The notes below the pieces were generated by a model. It did no database searches. It saw only the letters and a list, made by a program, of their open reading frames with translations, and was not told where the DNA came from. Below, piece by piece: positions 24,300 to 33,281 of a stretch of 64,000 nt of DNA (the first letter of the stretch is position 1; every line of letters starts with the position of its first letter). Origin of the DNA: C7867-006 sp035438705 (GTDB lineage: Bacteria > Patescibacteriota > Minisyncoccia > Phycocordibacterales > DATDWN01); assembly GCA_035438705.1 (NCBI GenBank), contig DAORIV010000002.1, positions 1-64,000 on the forward strand, in the 5' to 3' direction. Both the position numbers and the translations under genes were made by a program.

Positions 24300-26018
24300 A
24301 TGAAAAAAATATACTTAATTTTGGCAGTTTCTTTTTTTACTTTCGGTACAAGCGCTAGTGCTTCAGATATTTCTTATTCTATAATTAATACTAATTCAAC
24401 AACTACTAACAGTTTTTCATTTTCGATAAATACTATTTTAAATAGAACAACATTTGATTGTGATTTGGGTTTGTATGAGTGCAAGCAAACAAAGGAGCAG
24501 GTGAACACAAGACTAGAAGACCCGTTAAAACTAGTTACGCTAGACTTCTTAAACGAAAAAGAGATAAATAAATCTACCTCAACTCCTACGACAGTTTCTG
24601 TATCCGGAGTAAAGAAAGATGATTTAGTTTTTGGAAATAAAGTAATTCCAAAAAACGCAAAGTTTTTGACCTACTCTCCAGATAGAAAAAAATTATCTTA
24701 TTTTCAGAGCGATGATGAGATGATCAAAACATATAAAAGTTTTATAACGGTTTTTGATGATGGAAAAACATTAGAGACGTTTGCTGCTAATGGTCCATGG
24801 GAGCTTGTCACAGATGTATATAGAATGTTTGACTATACTTCAGATAGTAAAAAGCTTGTCTATATAGATGATAGAGATGGAAGTAGCAAACTTTACTTAG
24901 TTGACTTAGATAATGCTAAAAATTTAATTGGGGAGTCACTTATTTCAAAGAAATACACTGTACTAGATTTTGTTGTAAGTGGCGACAGTGTTTACTTCAT
25001 TGCAAACAGAGAAGGTTTGTATAACTGGGGTCTTTTTGAATTAAATCTAAATACTAAAAAATTAAAAACAATTAGTCCGAATGTAATGTATACGAACGCA
25101 CTCTTGGTAGTTAATGACAATGTAATTTTTACGGAAAACAATAAAGGTCAGGGTAAAATAAAGGCATATAATACTAAAGAAGAGTTGGTAAAGGATTTTT
25201 CTGGCATTGTACAAGATGAAGTGGCTACTATTTCTTATAAAGTTATAAATAATAAAAATATAAGAGGTGTATTATATTCACCCAAGAAAGAAATTGCCTT
25301 AAATAAAGCTGTAATATGGCTTCATGGTGGACCTTTTAGACAAACTGCTACTGATAGGCATTCATACGGTAGCTACGCGACTTTTGATTGGATGTTGGAT
25401 GAATTGGTTAAATCAGGAGTCACTGTTTTGAAGTTGGATTATCCAGGAAGTATGGGGCAGGGCGTGGCCTATACAAATAGTATTGTGAAAAATGTCGGTA
25501 ATGTGGATGTTAAAAATGTCTCACTAGCAATTGATTATATTAAGTCACTCGGAACAAAAGAAGTATATCTATTTGGTAATAGTTATGGTGGGTACTTGTC
25601 AATAAAATCATTGGTGGATTTAAATTCAAAACTGTCCGGAGCTTTTGCAGTTGCTCCTGTGACTGATTGGAAAAAACTAATTGATGATGTATCTCCAACT
25701 CCTTTTGAGGTGCATTTTGGTGGAGTGTATAGTTCAAATAATAAGAATCTTTATGATAAGTCTAGTATTGTAAAGAATCTTTTAAAACTTAAGAAACCTT
25801 TGTATGTGTTTCATGGAGATTTAGATAAACAGGTTCCATTTAACCAATCTGAGTATTTATTCAAAGAGGCATTAAAAGTGAATAAAGAAATAAAATACTA
25901 TTCAATAAAAAATCAGGCGCATGTAATAAGTGGTGTGTCTCAGAATGAAGCGATATGTAATAAGTTGTTTGAGGGCATGTCGTTGTCAACAACTTCAGAA
26001 ACTTGTATTTTGCAATAG
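24300..26018 (+). CDS. Secreted S9-family (prolyl oligopeptidase-like) serine peptidase
   Basis: The 572-residue protein has a signal peptide (residues 1-22, GTSASA), an N-terminal beta-propeller-like region (about 90-310) and a C-terminal alpha/beta hydrolase. The hydrolase shows WLHGGPFRQT (oxyanion region), the nucleophile in FGNSYGGYLS, an acid in HGDLDKQVPF and the histidine in NQAHVIS. S9 enzymes cut short peptides. Export suggests scavenging of peptides outside the cell. TATAAT ends exactly 6 nt before the ATG. The acyltransferase gene downstream starts 34 nt after the stop. Confidence 0.9.
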   Translation: MKKIYLILAVSFFTFGTSASASDISYSIINTNSTTTNSFSFSINTILNRTTFDCDLGLYECKQTKEQVNTRLEDPLKLVTLDFLNEKEINKSTSTPTTVSVSGVKKDDLVFGNKVIPKNAKFLTYSPDRKKLSYFQSDDEMIKTYKSFITVFDDGKTLETFAANGPWELVTDVYRMFDYTSDSKKLVYIDDRDGSSKLYLVDLDNAKNLIGESLISKKYTVLDFVVSGDSVYFIANREGLYNWGLFELNLNTKKLKTISPNVMYTNALLVVNDNVIFTENNKGQGKIKAYNTKEELVKDFSGIVQDEVATISYKVINNKNIRGVLYSPKKEIALNKAVIWLHGGPFRQTATDRHSYGSYATFDWMLDELVKSGVTVLKLDYPGSMGQGVAYTNSIVKNVGNVDVKNVSLAIDYIKSLGTKEVYLFGNSYGGYLSIKSLVDLNSKLSGAFAVAPVTDWKKLIDDVSPTPFEVHFGGVYSSNNKNLYDKSSIVKNLLKLKKPLYVFHGDLDKQVPFNQSEYLFKEALKVNKEIKYYSIKNQAHVISGVSQNEAICNKLFEGMSLSTTSETCILQ

Positions 26019-26052
26019 AAAATTTGAATGTTTTGTGCTTAAATACTTAAAT

Positions 26053-27231
26053 ATGGAACTTGGACACACAAGCATTTGGTATTACTTCATCGTAATGCCA
26101 ATACTAATTCTTTTTTCAGCAATTTTCTTAAGATATATTCCATTTTATAAGAAAGTATTAACTGAAGAGGAGAAGGGAAGATTTGAAGCACTAGACGGAT
26201 TGAGGGGGATACTTGCTATAAATGTCTTTTTTCAACATGCAGTCACGAGTTGGTTCTACTTTCAAACGGGCGTGTGGGAGATAGTAAATATAAGGTTCTA
26301 TAGACATCTAGGGGGTGAAGCTGTAATACTTTTTCTAATTATGACCAGTTTCTTATATTGGTCCAAAATGATTCATCAAAAAGGGGAAGTGGATGAGGGG
26401 TATTTGTATAGAAGTCGTTTTCTTCGTTTGGCTCCAATGTATGTATTTTGTGCTGCAATTATTGTTTTTTCAATACTTATACAATCCGGCTTTGATATAG
26501 ATTTTAAACAAACAGCAAAAGATATTTTGTCGTGGTTAACTCTTGGACTGATTACCACACAATCAGTAAACAATATAAGTGTCTTGCCAGTAAATGCTGG
26601 AATACACTGGACACTTCACTTTGAGTGGCTGTTTTATTTAATGTTACCAATTTTGGCTATATTCTTACGAAGTAAAAAAATGTTGGTTATGGCATTACCA
26701 CTAGCCTTCTATGCTCTGTCATCTTCAGATAGAGGTTACTGGGCAATATTTTTCTTTGGAATAATTGCTGCACATATATACAACAAGTATCCAACTTTTT
26801 CTATTTACAAAAAAAGAGTATCTTCCATCCTGCCTATTTTGGGTATAGTTTTAGTTTATTTTATGAACTATAAACCATATTCTTTTTCACAATATATCGT
26901 ATCGATGTTTATTTTCTTAAGTTTTGTATACGGTGCAGATTTATGGGGATTTTTGAAAACATATGTTGCGAAGTTTTTGGGGACACTAAGTTATAGTATT
27001 TACCTTATACATGGAATAGTTCTTTTTGGAGTATTAAATTCTGTGGACTATTTCTACCCAATAGTTAATACGACTCCGATTCAGTTCTGGTCACTTATAA
27101 CTCTAAGTGGACTTTTGACAGTCGTCGTTTCCTCAATAACATATAGATTTATAGAATATCCTTTTATAAAAATGATAAAAACCTCTAAAGGGGAGACACC
27201 AATGGTGACTATTACCGAAAAAGTAATGTAG
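26053..27231 (+). CDS. Acyltransferase family 3 (OafA-like) membrane protein
   Basis: An integral membrane protein of 392 residues with about ten hydrophobic helices. The family hallmark is in LDGLRGILAINVFFQHA near residues 50-65, containing the conserved Arg and the catalytic His. YRSRFLRLAPMY follows, then the late YLIHG motif (SYSIYLIHGIVLF). Such enzymes acylate cell-surface sugars. The ATG at 26053 fits the family start. A longer in-frame extension overlaps the peptidase gene and is not hydrophobic in the expected way. Confidence 0.9.
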   Translation: MELGHTSIWYYFIVMPILILFSAIFLRYIPFYKKVLTEEEKGRFEALDGLRGILAINVFFQHAVTSWFYFQTGVWEIVNIRFYRHLGGEAVILFLIMTSFLYWSKMIHQKGEVDEGYLYRSRFLRLAPMYVFCAAIIVFSILIQSGFDIDFKQTAKDILSWLTLGLITTQSVNNISVLPVNAGIHWTLHFEWLFYLMLPILAIFLRSKKMLVMALPLAFYALSSSDRGYWAIFFFGIIAAHIYNKYPTFSIYKKRVSSILPILGIVLVYFMNYKPYSFSQYIVSMFIFLSFVYGADLWGFLKTYVAKFLGTLSYSIYLIHGIVLFGVLNSVDYFYPIVNTTPIQFWSLITLSGLLTVVVSSITYRFIEYPFIKMIKTSKGETPMVTITEKVM

Positions 27232-27278
27232 ATCCATTTCTTGCCAAAACGGGGGGTTTTTGGTAGAGTATCCTAGCA

Positions 27279-27542
27279 ATGAAAAAAGACATACATCCAA
27301 AAAACTATAGACCAGTACTATTCATAGACAACTCAAACGGAGCTGAGTTCGTTATTTCGTCTACAGTAAATACTGAAGAAAAAGGTAAGGCAAAAGACGG
27401 CAAGGAATATCCTATATACAGACTTGAAATTTCAAGTGCTTCCCACCCTTTTTATACTGGAAATGAGAAGATTCTAGATAGTGCTGGAAGAGTAGAGAGA
27501 TTTAAGAACAAGGTTTCAAAGGCAAAAAATATAAAAAAATAA
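27279..27542 (+). CDS. rpmE: 50S ribosomal protein L31, type B
   Basis: The 87-residue protein shows the type B pattern MKKDIHPKNYRPVLFIDNSNG and SSASHPFYTGNEKILDSAGRVERF. It lacks the zinc-binding cysteines of type A L31, so it is the zinc-independent form. It sits at the bridge between ribosomal subunits. TATCCT lies 4 nt before the ATG with no SD. A T3 stem-loop element follows directly after the stop. Confidence 0.95.
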   Translation: MKKDIHPKNYRPVLFIDNSNGAEFVISSTVNTEEKGKAKDGKEYPIYRLEISSASHPFYTGNEKILDSAGRVERFKNKVSKAKNIKK

Positions 27543-27655
27543 CCTCGCTTGCGTTGTTGGACTTCATAATTTGATTGTCAATGTACTATCTGTACACCTC
27601 CAATCAAATTCCTTGTCCGCCTAGCATTCGAGGCTATTTTTTTTAATTTTTTATT
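27541..27655 (+). repeat. Stem-loop element family T3, copy 1 (rpmE 3' end)
   Basis: CCTCG (27543-27547) pairs with CGAGG (27629-27633) and AATTTGATTG (27568-27577) with CAATCAAATT (27601-27610). The loop contains TGTAC-TATCT-GTACA followed by CCTCC. A T-run after the outer arm would allow it to act as the rpmE terminator. The loop sequence recurs at about 38005 and 50290. Confidence 0.75.
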
Positions 27656-27690
27656 TTCATTTACATATTCTGATATAATTAAATAACACA

Positions 27691-28668
27691 ATGGATTTAG
27701 AAAAATTTTCAAACAATCAAAAAACCTCTTACTTGGCAGAAAGTTATAAAAGGTTGGAAAAAGAGGAGGAAGCTACCAGAAAAATGATAGAAACTGATCC
27801 TGCTTTGGCAGAGCTGGCGAAAAGCGAGTTGGAGTCTTTGGTGTTGCAAAAAAGTGAAATACTAAAACAGATGGAAGAGATAATAAAGGAAGAAGAAAAA
27901 GAAGAGGAGTTTCCTAATGAAATTATTTTAGAAGTTCGTGCTGGTGCTGGTGGGGAAGAAGCTTCACTTTTTGCAGAAGAGTTGGCAAAAATGTATACAA
28001 CTTATTCAAAAAACCAAGGCTGGTCTGTTTTTGCCATAGATGAGTCCTTGTCTAGTACTGGGGGTTATAAAGAAGCCTCTTTTGAAATAAGAGGTAAGGG
28101 CGTCTATAAAGCACTTAGGTTTGAAACTGGGGTTCACAGAGTACAGAGAGTTCCAGCAACTGAGAAAAATGGAAGAGTGCATACATCCACAGCAACAGTG
28201 GCAGTTTTGCCAGTTAGAAAAAGAACAACAATAGTCATATCACCTTCAGATCTAGAAATAGAAACTAGTCGTTCGGGTGGGGCTGGAGGACAAAACGTAA
28301 ACAAAGTAGAAACAGCAGTTAGAATAATACACAAACCAACTGGTTTAGATGTTCGTTCAACAGCCGAAAGAAGTCAGTTAAAAAACAGAGAGAGAGCAAT
28401 GTCTATTTTGACTGCAAAGCTTCAAATGTTAAAAGATGAAGAAGAAGCGGCGAAATATTCATCTGATAGAAAGCTACAGGTTGGTACTGCAGATAGGTCT
28501 GAGAAAATAAGAACATACAATATTTTGCAGGATAGAATAACAGACCATAGAATTAAGCAGTCTTGGCATAATATTGAGAAGATACTGGCTGGGGAAATAG
28601 AGCCAGTGGTGGAAGCGATGGTCAATTTTACTGGAGAAGTGGGGGAAATGGTAGAAGATGTAGATTAA
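27691..28668 (+). CDS. prfA: Peptide chain release factor 1
   Basis: The 325-residue factor ends translation at UAA and UAG. It has the codon-reading motif Pro-Ala-Thr in RVQRVPATEKNGR and the catalytic GGQ in SRSGGAGGQNVNKVET near residue 195. It is about 35 residues shorter than the E. coli protein, mostly at the N-terminus. RF1 indicates that UAG is a stop codon here, and no UGA recoding is seen in nearby genes (dnaE, gyrB and others read through normally without in-frame TGA). TATAAT lies 11 nt before the ATG. Confidence 0.96.
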   Translation: MDLEKFSNNQKTSYLAESYKRLEKEEEATRKMIETDPALAELAKSELESLVLQKSEILKQMEEIIKEEEKEEEFPNEIILEVRAGAGGEEASLFAEELAKMYTTYSKNQGWSVFAIDESLSSTGGYKEASFEIRGKGVYKALRFETGVHRVQRVPATEKNGRVHTSTATVAVLPVRKRTTIVISPSDLEIETSRSGGAGGQNVNKVETAVRIIHKPTGLDVRSTAERSQLKNRERAMSILTAKLQMLKDEEEAAKYSSDRKLQVGTADRSEKIRTYNILQDRITDHRIKQSWHNIEKILAGEIEPVVEAMVNFTGEVGEMVEDVD

Positions 28669-28729
28669 TGTACAGTCTGCCCCTTAAGGTTGCAAATAAG
28701 GGGTGTTTCTGTTAAGATAATCCCCACGT

Positions 28730-29446
28730 ATGACAAAAACAGATAATTCTTCAAATAGTGGAAATGGCGTAGTTGACGCTCTATTTTCTGCTGGAGCTCA
28801 CTTCGGTTTCATAAAATCTAGAAGACACCCAAGTGCAAAACCATTTATTTTTGGTGTTAAAAACAATATAGAAATATTTGATCTTGAAAAAACAAAAGAT
28901 TCTTTAAAGGAGGCTTTGGATTATGTTTCAGAACTAGGTTCAAGAAACGCTTCAATTCTTTTTGTAAGTGGTAAAAGTGAAGCAAAGGCTGCTATAACAG
29001 CTGGAGCAGAGAGTATAAACATGCCATATGTTGCTGGAAGATTTATTGGTGGGACTTTAACTAACTTTCCTGAAATTAAAAAAAGAGTAGAAAAACTTGA
29101 GTCATGGATATCACAGAAAGAAAAAGGTGAGCTTGTTAAATACACTAAAAAAGAGAGACTATTGATTGATAGAGAGATTGAAAAGCTAAGAACATTCTTT
29201 TTCGGTCTTTCAGTTATGAAGAGACTTCCAGAAGCTATTTTTATAGTAGACAGTAAAAAGGAACACATTGCTCTTAAAGAAGCAAAAACTATGGGAATCC
29301 CAGTTATTGCTCTTTGTGGAACAGACAACAATCTAAACGATGTAGAATATGCTATACCTGGCAATGATTCATCTAGAACAAGTATAGAGTTTTTCATAAA
29401 ACAAATTGTTGATAGTTACAAGAACGGACAACTAAAAAAAGCTTAA
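28730..29446 (+). CDS. rpsB: 30S ribosomal protein S2
   Basis: The 238-residue protein carries S2 signatures: LFSAGAHFGFIKSRRHPSAKPFI near the start, RFIGGTLTNFPEIKKRV centrally and a C-terminal ALCGTDNNLNDVEYAIPGND. S2 joins the small subunit late and helps bind S1 and mRNA. It is followed by tsf, the classic rpsB-tsf order. GATAAT upstream and no SD. Confidence 0.97.
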   Translation: MTKTDNSSNSGNGVVDALFSAGAHFGFIKSRRHPSAKPFIFGVKNNIEIFDLEKTKDSLKEALDYVSELGSRNASILFVSGKSEAKAAITAGAESINMPYVAGRFIGGTLTNFPEIKKRVEKLESWISQKEKGELVKYTKKERLLIDREIEKLRTFFFGLSVMKRLPEAIFIVDSKKEHIALKEAKTMGIPVIALCGTDNNLNDVEYAIPGNDSSRTSIEFFIKQIVDSYKNGQLKKA

Positions 29447-29499
29447 TTCTGCTTTTTACAACTTGATTCGTTCCCTATAATTAGTTATTCTTAATACAT

Positions 29500-29991
29500 A
29501 TGGAAATTACAACAGAGTTAGTAAAGGAGCTTAGAGACAAAACAGGTGTTTCTGTCATGCAATGTAAAAAAGCATTGGAAGAGACAGGTGGTGATATCGA
29601 AAAAGCTACTGCAATCTTACTAGAAAAAAGTGCAGAAATTGCTAATAAAAAAAGTGATAGAACTTTAGGAGCTGGTTTTATAGCTACATATGTTCATGCT
29701 ACAGGTAACGCTGGTGCTATGCTTGAATTATTGTGTGAGACAGATTTCGTTGCCAAAAATGATGAATTTAAGGCTTTAGCTAGAGATATAGCTATGCAAG
29801 TTACTGCTACTAACCCAGCATATGTTAAACCTGAGGATGTTAAAGAAGGTGAGGAGGCTGAAGCATTACTCTCTCAAGCTTTTATAAAAAATCCAGAAAT
29901 GACTGTTAAGAATCTACTTGAATCAGCTACACAAAAATTCGGTGAAAAAATCGAGATATCTAGATTTGTTAGATATTCTGTAGGAGAATAA
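29500..29991 (+). CDS. tsf: Elongation factor Ts, short form
   Basis: The guanine-nucleotide exchange factor for EF-Tu. The N-terminal UBA-like domain (1-50) holds VKELRDKTGVSVMQCKKAL. A single core subdomain follows, with the TDFVAKNDEF motif that contacts EF-Tu. At 163 residues it lacks the second core repeat and coiled coil of the 283-residue E. coli protein and resembles the compact Thermus form. It follows rpsB. Confidence 0.95.
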   Translation: MEITTELVKELRDKTGVSVMQCKKALEETGGDIEKATAILLEKSAEIANKKSDRTLGAGFIATYVHATGNAGAMLELLCETDFVAKNDEFKALARDIAMQVTATNPAYVKPEDVKEGEEAEALLSQAFIKNPEMTVKNLLESATQKFGEKIEISRFVRYSVGE

Positions 29992-30005
29992 TTTTCCACA
30001 ATTTT

Positions 30006-30359
30006 ATGACAACTATAATATTTATAGTTTCTTTTATAGCCCTTGTTTCACTTGTACTTTTTAGGGTTATAGAGAATAAATTTAATTTTGGTTTTTTGGT
30101 TAATTTCTATAAAAAGGGAGACGATTTTATTGAATCATCGATCTCATATTTTCTATTAAGATACAATTACTTTAAGAAAGTTGGACAGATTTTCTTTTTT
30201 GAGTTTATACCATCACTTGTTTATGAGTTTTTGGTTAAATCTAAAGACTATGTAGCAAAGAGATACTACAACCAGGCTAACGAGTTTCGAGGCAGAAGAA
30301 TGCTGAGAAATGATGGTTCCGTGTCTGCGTTTCTAGAACAACTTTCCGGAGATAAATAG
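30006..30359 (+). CDS. Single-pass membrane protein of unknown function
   Basis: The 117-residue protein begins with one hydrophobic helix (residues 2-20) followed by an amphipathic aromatic-rich region (FFFEFIPSLVYEFLV) and a basic C-terminus (NEFRGRRMLRNDG). I recognise no family. It starts 14 nt after tsf with no promoter between them, so it is probably part of the rpsB-tsf transcript. Confidence 0.6.
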   Translation: MTTIIFIVSFIALVSLVLFRVIENKFNFGFLVNFYKKGDDFIESSISYFLLRYNYFKKVGQIFFFEFIPSLVYEFLVKSKDYVAKRYYNQANEFRGRRMLRNDGSVSAFLEQLSGDK

Positions 30360-30397
30360 TTGAAAAAAATAGAAAGTAGTGATAGATTAGTAGAGTT

Positions 30398-30473
30398 GCC
30401 ACCTTAGCTCAGTTGGTAGAGCAGCTGTTTTGTAAACAGCAGGTCGTCAGTTCAAGCCTGACAGGTGGCTCCA
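30398..30473 (+). tRNA. tRNA-Thr (anticodon TGT)
   Basis: A 76-nt cloverleaf: acceptor GCCACCT/AGGTGGC, D arm GCTC/GAGC, anticodon stem GCTGT/ACAGC with loop TTTGTAA (anticodon TGT, reading ACA), a T arm GTCAG/CTGAC with TTCAAGC, discriminator T and an encoded CCA end. Confidence 0.95.
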
Positions 30474-30475
30474 AT

Positions 30476-30505
30476 AAAAAATCCCTCATACAGAGGGATT
30501 TTATT
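30476..30505. terminator. Terminator between tRNA-Thr and the convergent thioredoxin-like gene
   Basis: AAAATCCCTC and GAGGGATTTT form a stem with a 5-nt loop and T-runs on both strands. Confidence 0.85.
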
Positions 30506-31193
30506 ATTGTTGTTTAGTACTAGTTGCCTTTTGGTTCTGTGCTTTTACTTTTGCCAATTCAGGAATTATTTTTTCAATTTCTTCGATATTTTTGAATCCA
30601 TAGTAAACCTTTCCTTTTATTACCAACGCAGGGAGCTCATTTTTAACTTTGTTAATAGATATAAGTGTTTTAACAGCAGACATGTCCATATCGTAGTCAA
30701 AAGAGTAAACTCGTAGATCAGGGTAGGTTTCTCTAAGTCTTGTAAGTACGTAGCCCTCTCTTTCACAATCTTTACAACTGTCACTATTTGAATAGAAGTA
30801 TATTATTGATAATGGAGTTTTTTTACATTTTTCACTAATTTTATTCATGAGTAGGTAGTCTTTTATTTCAAGTAGAGAATAGTACTTTTTAAGAGTTTGA
30901 ACCTCTGGGTCGTCTACTCCTCGCTCATTTTCTGTGTATGAGAGTTTTGCTTCAAGATTCGATAGTTCTGTGGATAGAGAACCAGTGCCTACGTCTTCAC
31001 AACTAGATTCCTCAAGTAGTGAAAACTGAGTTTCAGAGGAAAGAATATCTATAGATATTTTATCTTGAATATTTCTAATTTCTTCTATCTTTTTTTGTCC
31101 AAAATAGTTGGATAGATAAATAGCCGTTCCAAAAATAATTGAAGTAATAAGAAAAGAGAATATGTATTTTTTATAGTCTACGCTTTTATTCAT
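30504..31193 (-). CDS. Membrane-anchored thioredoxin-like protein
   Basis: An N-terminal hydrophobic helix (about 10-28) and a coiled-coil-like region (about 30-110) precede a thioredoxin-type fold (about 125-215). The redox-active motif SDSCKDCEREG has a CxxC, and ELPALVIKGK is the expected cis-proline segment. It likely acts on disulfides outside the membrane or at its surface. It follows the glycosyltransferase gene on the same strand, 9 nt apart, so the two form an operon. The partner is unknown. Confidence 0.8.
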   Translation of the reverse strand: MNKSVDYKKYIFSFLITSIIFGTAIYLSNYFGQKKIEEIRNIQDKISIDILSSETQFSLLEESSCEDVGTGSLSTELSNLEAKLSYTENERGVDDPEVQTLKKYYSLLEIKDYLLMNKISEKCKKTPLSIIYFYSNSDSCKDCEREGYVLTRLRETYPDLRVYSFDYDMDMSAVKTLISINKVKNELPALVIKGKVYYGFKNIEEIEKIIPELAKVKAQNQKATSTKQQ

Positions 31194-31202
31194 TTTTTTA
31201 GA

Positions 31203-32483
31203 TTATCTCCAAGTGGTTCTTACTCCTAATGCAGCATTCCAAGCTGCCTTTCCTATCCACAGTGGAGCTATAAACATATACAAAGATAGGTAATAAATCA
31301 AATCCATACCAAAGTTTATTTTACCCTCAGACATTTTTTTTGAAGCAAGTATCATTGAGATTGAACCCAGAGCTACCACCAAACTAACTAGTGCGATTAG
31401 TTCTGTATTTATATAAAACAGATCAAAAGTAGGAAGTTTAAAACTAGGGTTGATTCCAACTGTCTGTATTCTAATAATTTGGTCAACCAAACCTTGTGTA
31501 AGGCTGTATATTGAAACAATAGATACGTACAAAACTGATATGATAGATATGCAGGCCATAGGAAGTATGAGCATTCCTACGTTTCCATATTTTCTATTGA
31601 ATATCATATCTCGATAGTCAAAAGCATTTTTTATAAAACCATGTGACCACCTTACTCTTTGTTTTAAAAGTTTCGGTAGGGTCTTGGGAGGTACAGTGTA
31701 AACATAAGCATTATGTGCGTGAGCTATTTTAAATCCATTTTTCTGCATTCTTAGGGCAATTTCTATGTCTTCACATTGGTGAGCGTGTTTGTATGGGCCA
31801 AGTTTTTCAAAAACTTCTTTTCTGAATATGGAGAATGGTCCAGGAGTAATATATATTGCATCCATGTAGTGGTAAAGTTTTCTGGTAAATATACCAAAGC
31901 CATATTCAACTTTCTGAAGTAGTTGTAAGACAGAAGTCGGCTTCCAAAGAAGTATAGAAGGAGCAACAGCCATAGTTTCTTTATCTTCAAAGTAAAGAGC
32001 AACTTTTTTCATACTATCTTTGTGTACATATGAATCAGCATCTAGGCATCCGATAAGTTCAGTATCCATTTTTGATATCGCATAATTAAGTGCGGTATGT
32101 TTACCGCCGTTTTCTTTTCTATGAAGTAATACTTGAGGGTTGTTTTTAAAACTTTGTACCACAGACCAGGTATTATCTGTTGAACCATCATCTACAACCA
32201 TTACTTTCAGTTTGTTTTTTGGGTAGTCTAGTTTAAGTATGGAGTGTATTGTCCCCGAAACCGTCTTTTCTTCGTTCCAACAAGGCACAACTATTGTTAC
32301 AGAAGGGTAGTATTTTAGTTTTACATTGTTTTGAGCTTCTTTTTCTTTTTTTATTCCATTTCTATTCTCAAAATAAGTTATAAGCAAAAAAATCTCAAAG
32401 TTAAGTGAGGCAAATAGGAATATATATGTTATTAAATGGTTTATATCTGGCATATCTGGACTTGTGACGTGTTTTGTAGTCAT
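31203..32483 (-). CDS. Glycosyltransferase family 2, processive-type membrane enzyme
   Basis: The first helix (about 15-33) anchors the protein. The GT2 catalytic domain (about 55-290) shows TIVVPCWNEE, VDDGSTDNT, the metal-binding LDADSY, CEDIEIALR and the QRVRW motif typical of processive enzymes such as hyaluronan or chitin synthases and of Bcs/Pga types. Several C-terminal membrane helices follow (about 295-420). It likely makes or extrudes a surface polysaccharide. The start is uncertain: the ATG at 32483 sits immediately next to a TATTAT box and an ATG ten codons on (32453) is possible. Confidence 0.88.
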   Translation of the reverse strand: MTTKHVTSPDMPDINHLITYIFLFASLNFEIFLLITYFENRNGIKKEKEAQNNVKLKYYPSVTIVVPCWNEEKTVSGTIHSILKLDYPKNKLKVMVVDDGSTDNTWSVVQSFKNNPQVLLHRKENGGKHTALNYAISKMDTELIGCLDADSYVHKDSMKKVALYFEDKETMAVAPSILLWKPTSVLQLLQKVEYGFGIFTRKLYHYMDAIYITPGPFSIFRKEVFEKLGPYKHAHQCEDIEIALRMQKNGFKIAHAHNAYVYTVPPKTLPKLLKQRVRWSHGFIKNAFDYRDMIFNRKYGNVGMLILPMACISIISVLYVSIVSIYSLTQGLVDQIIRIQTVGINPSFKLPTFDLFYINTELIALVSLVVALGSISMILASKKMSEGKINFGMDLIYYLSLYMFIAPLWIGKAAWNAALGVRTTWR

Positions 32484-32535
32484 ATAATACACTTTTTCTG
32501 GATGTTTTTCAATGTTTGGGCTACAATGATGAAAT

Positions 32536-33276
32536 ATGGAAAAGAATGATGGAAACTCTGGGCATATCCACCCACTAACTCTTGTTTTGAAAGATATAAA
32601 TAGAATCTTTACAGAAATGGGTTTCAGTATTGCAGGTGGCCCAGAAATTGAAACAGAATTCTATAATTTCGATACTTTAAACATCCCGGAACATCATCCA
32701 GCTCGAGATATGTGGGATACCTTTTGGCTTAAACCTCTTAACGCACGTAAACTTTTGCGTACTCATACTTCTCCAGTACAAGTTCGCTTCATGGAAGCGA
32801 ATAAACCACCTATAAAAATTATTGCGCCAGGAAAAGTGTTTCGACATGAGGCAACAGATGCTACCCATGAAGCACAGTTTTACCAATTAGAAGGTTTGGT
32901 GGTCGGAGAGAATATTTCTATTGCAAATCTAAAGTGGACACTGGAAGAATTTTTTGAAAAACTTTTTAATAAGAAAACTTCTGTAAGACTTAGACCAAGT
33001 TACTTTCCATTCGTTGAGCCTGGAGTAGAAATTGATATGCAATGTTTCAAATGTGGAGGTGATGGATGTAATGTTTGTAAGGGAACAGGTTATATAGAAA
33101 TAATGGGAGCAGGTCTAGTACATCCAAAGGTTTTGGAAAGTAGTGGAATAGATAGTAAAAAATATTCTGGTTTTGCTTTTGGTTGCGGAGTGGATAGGCT
33201 AGTTATGCTTAAATACGGTGTAGATGACGTAAGACTTTTGTACCAAGGAGATCTTCGACTGATAAATCAATTCTAA
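32536..33276 (+). CDS. pheS: Phenylalanyl-tRNA synthetase alpha subunit, short
   Basis: The 246-residue catalytic subunit contains class II motifs: HPLTLVLKDINRIFTEMGF, motif 2 region RTHTSPVQVRFM with KVFRHEATDATHEAQF, and motif 3 FGCGVDRLVMLKYG. The Cys-rich insertion CFKCGGDGCNVCKGTG could bind zinc and is seen in many PheS. The N-terminal coiled coil of about 85 residues that grips tRNA in other bacteria is missing. pheT follows after 5 nt. Confidence 0.95.
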   Translation: MEKNDGNSGHIHPLTLVLKDINRIFTEMGFSIAGGPEIETEFYNFDTLNIPEHHPARDMWDTFWLKPLNARKLLRTHTSPVQVRFMEANKPPIKIIAPGKVFRHEATDATHEAQFYQLEGLVVGENISIANLKWTLEEFFEKLFNKKTSVRLRPSYFPFVEPGVEIDMQCFKCGGDGCNVCKGTGYIEIMGAGLVHPKVLESSGIDSKKYSGFAFGCGVDRLVMLKYGVDDVRLLYQGDLRLINQF

Positions 33277-33281
33277 AATTT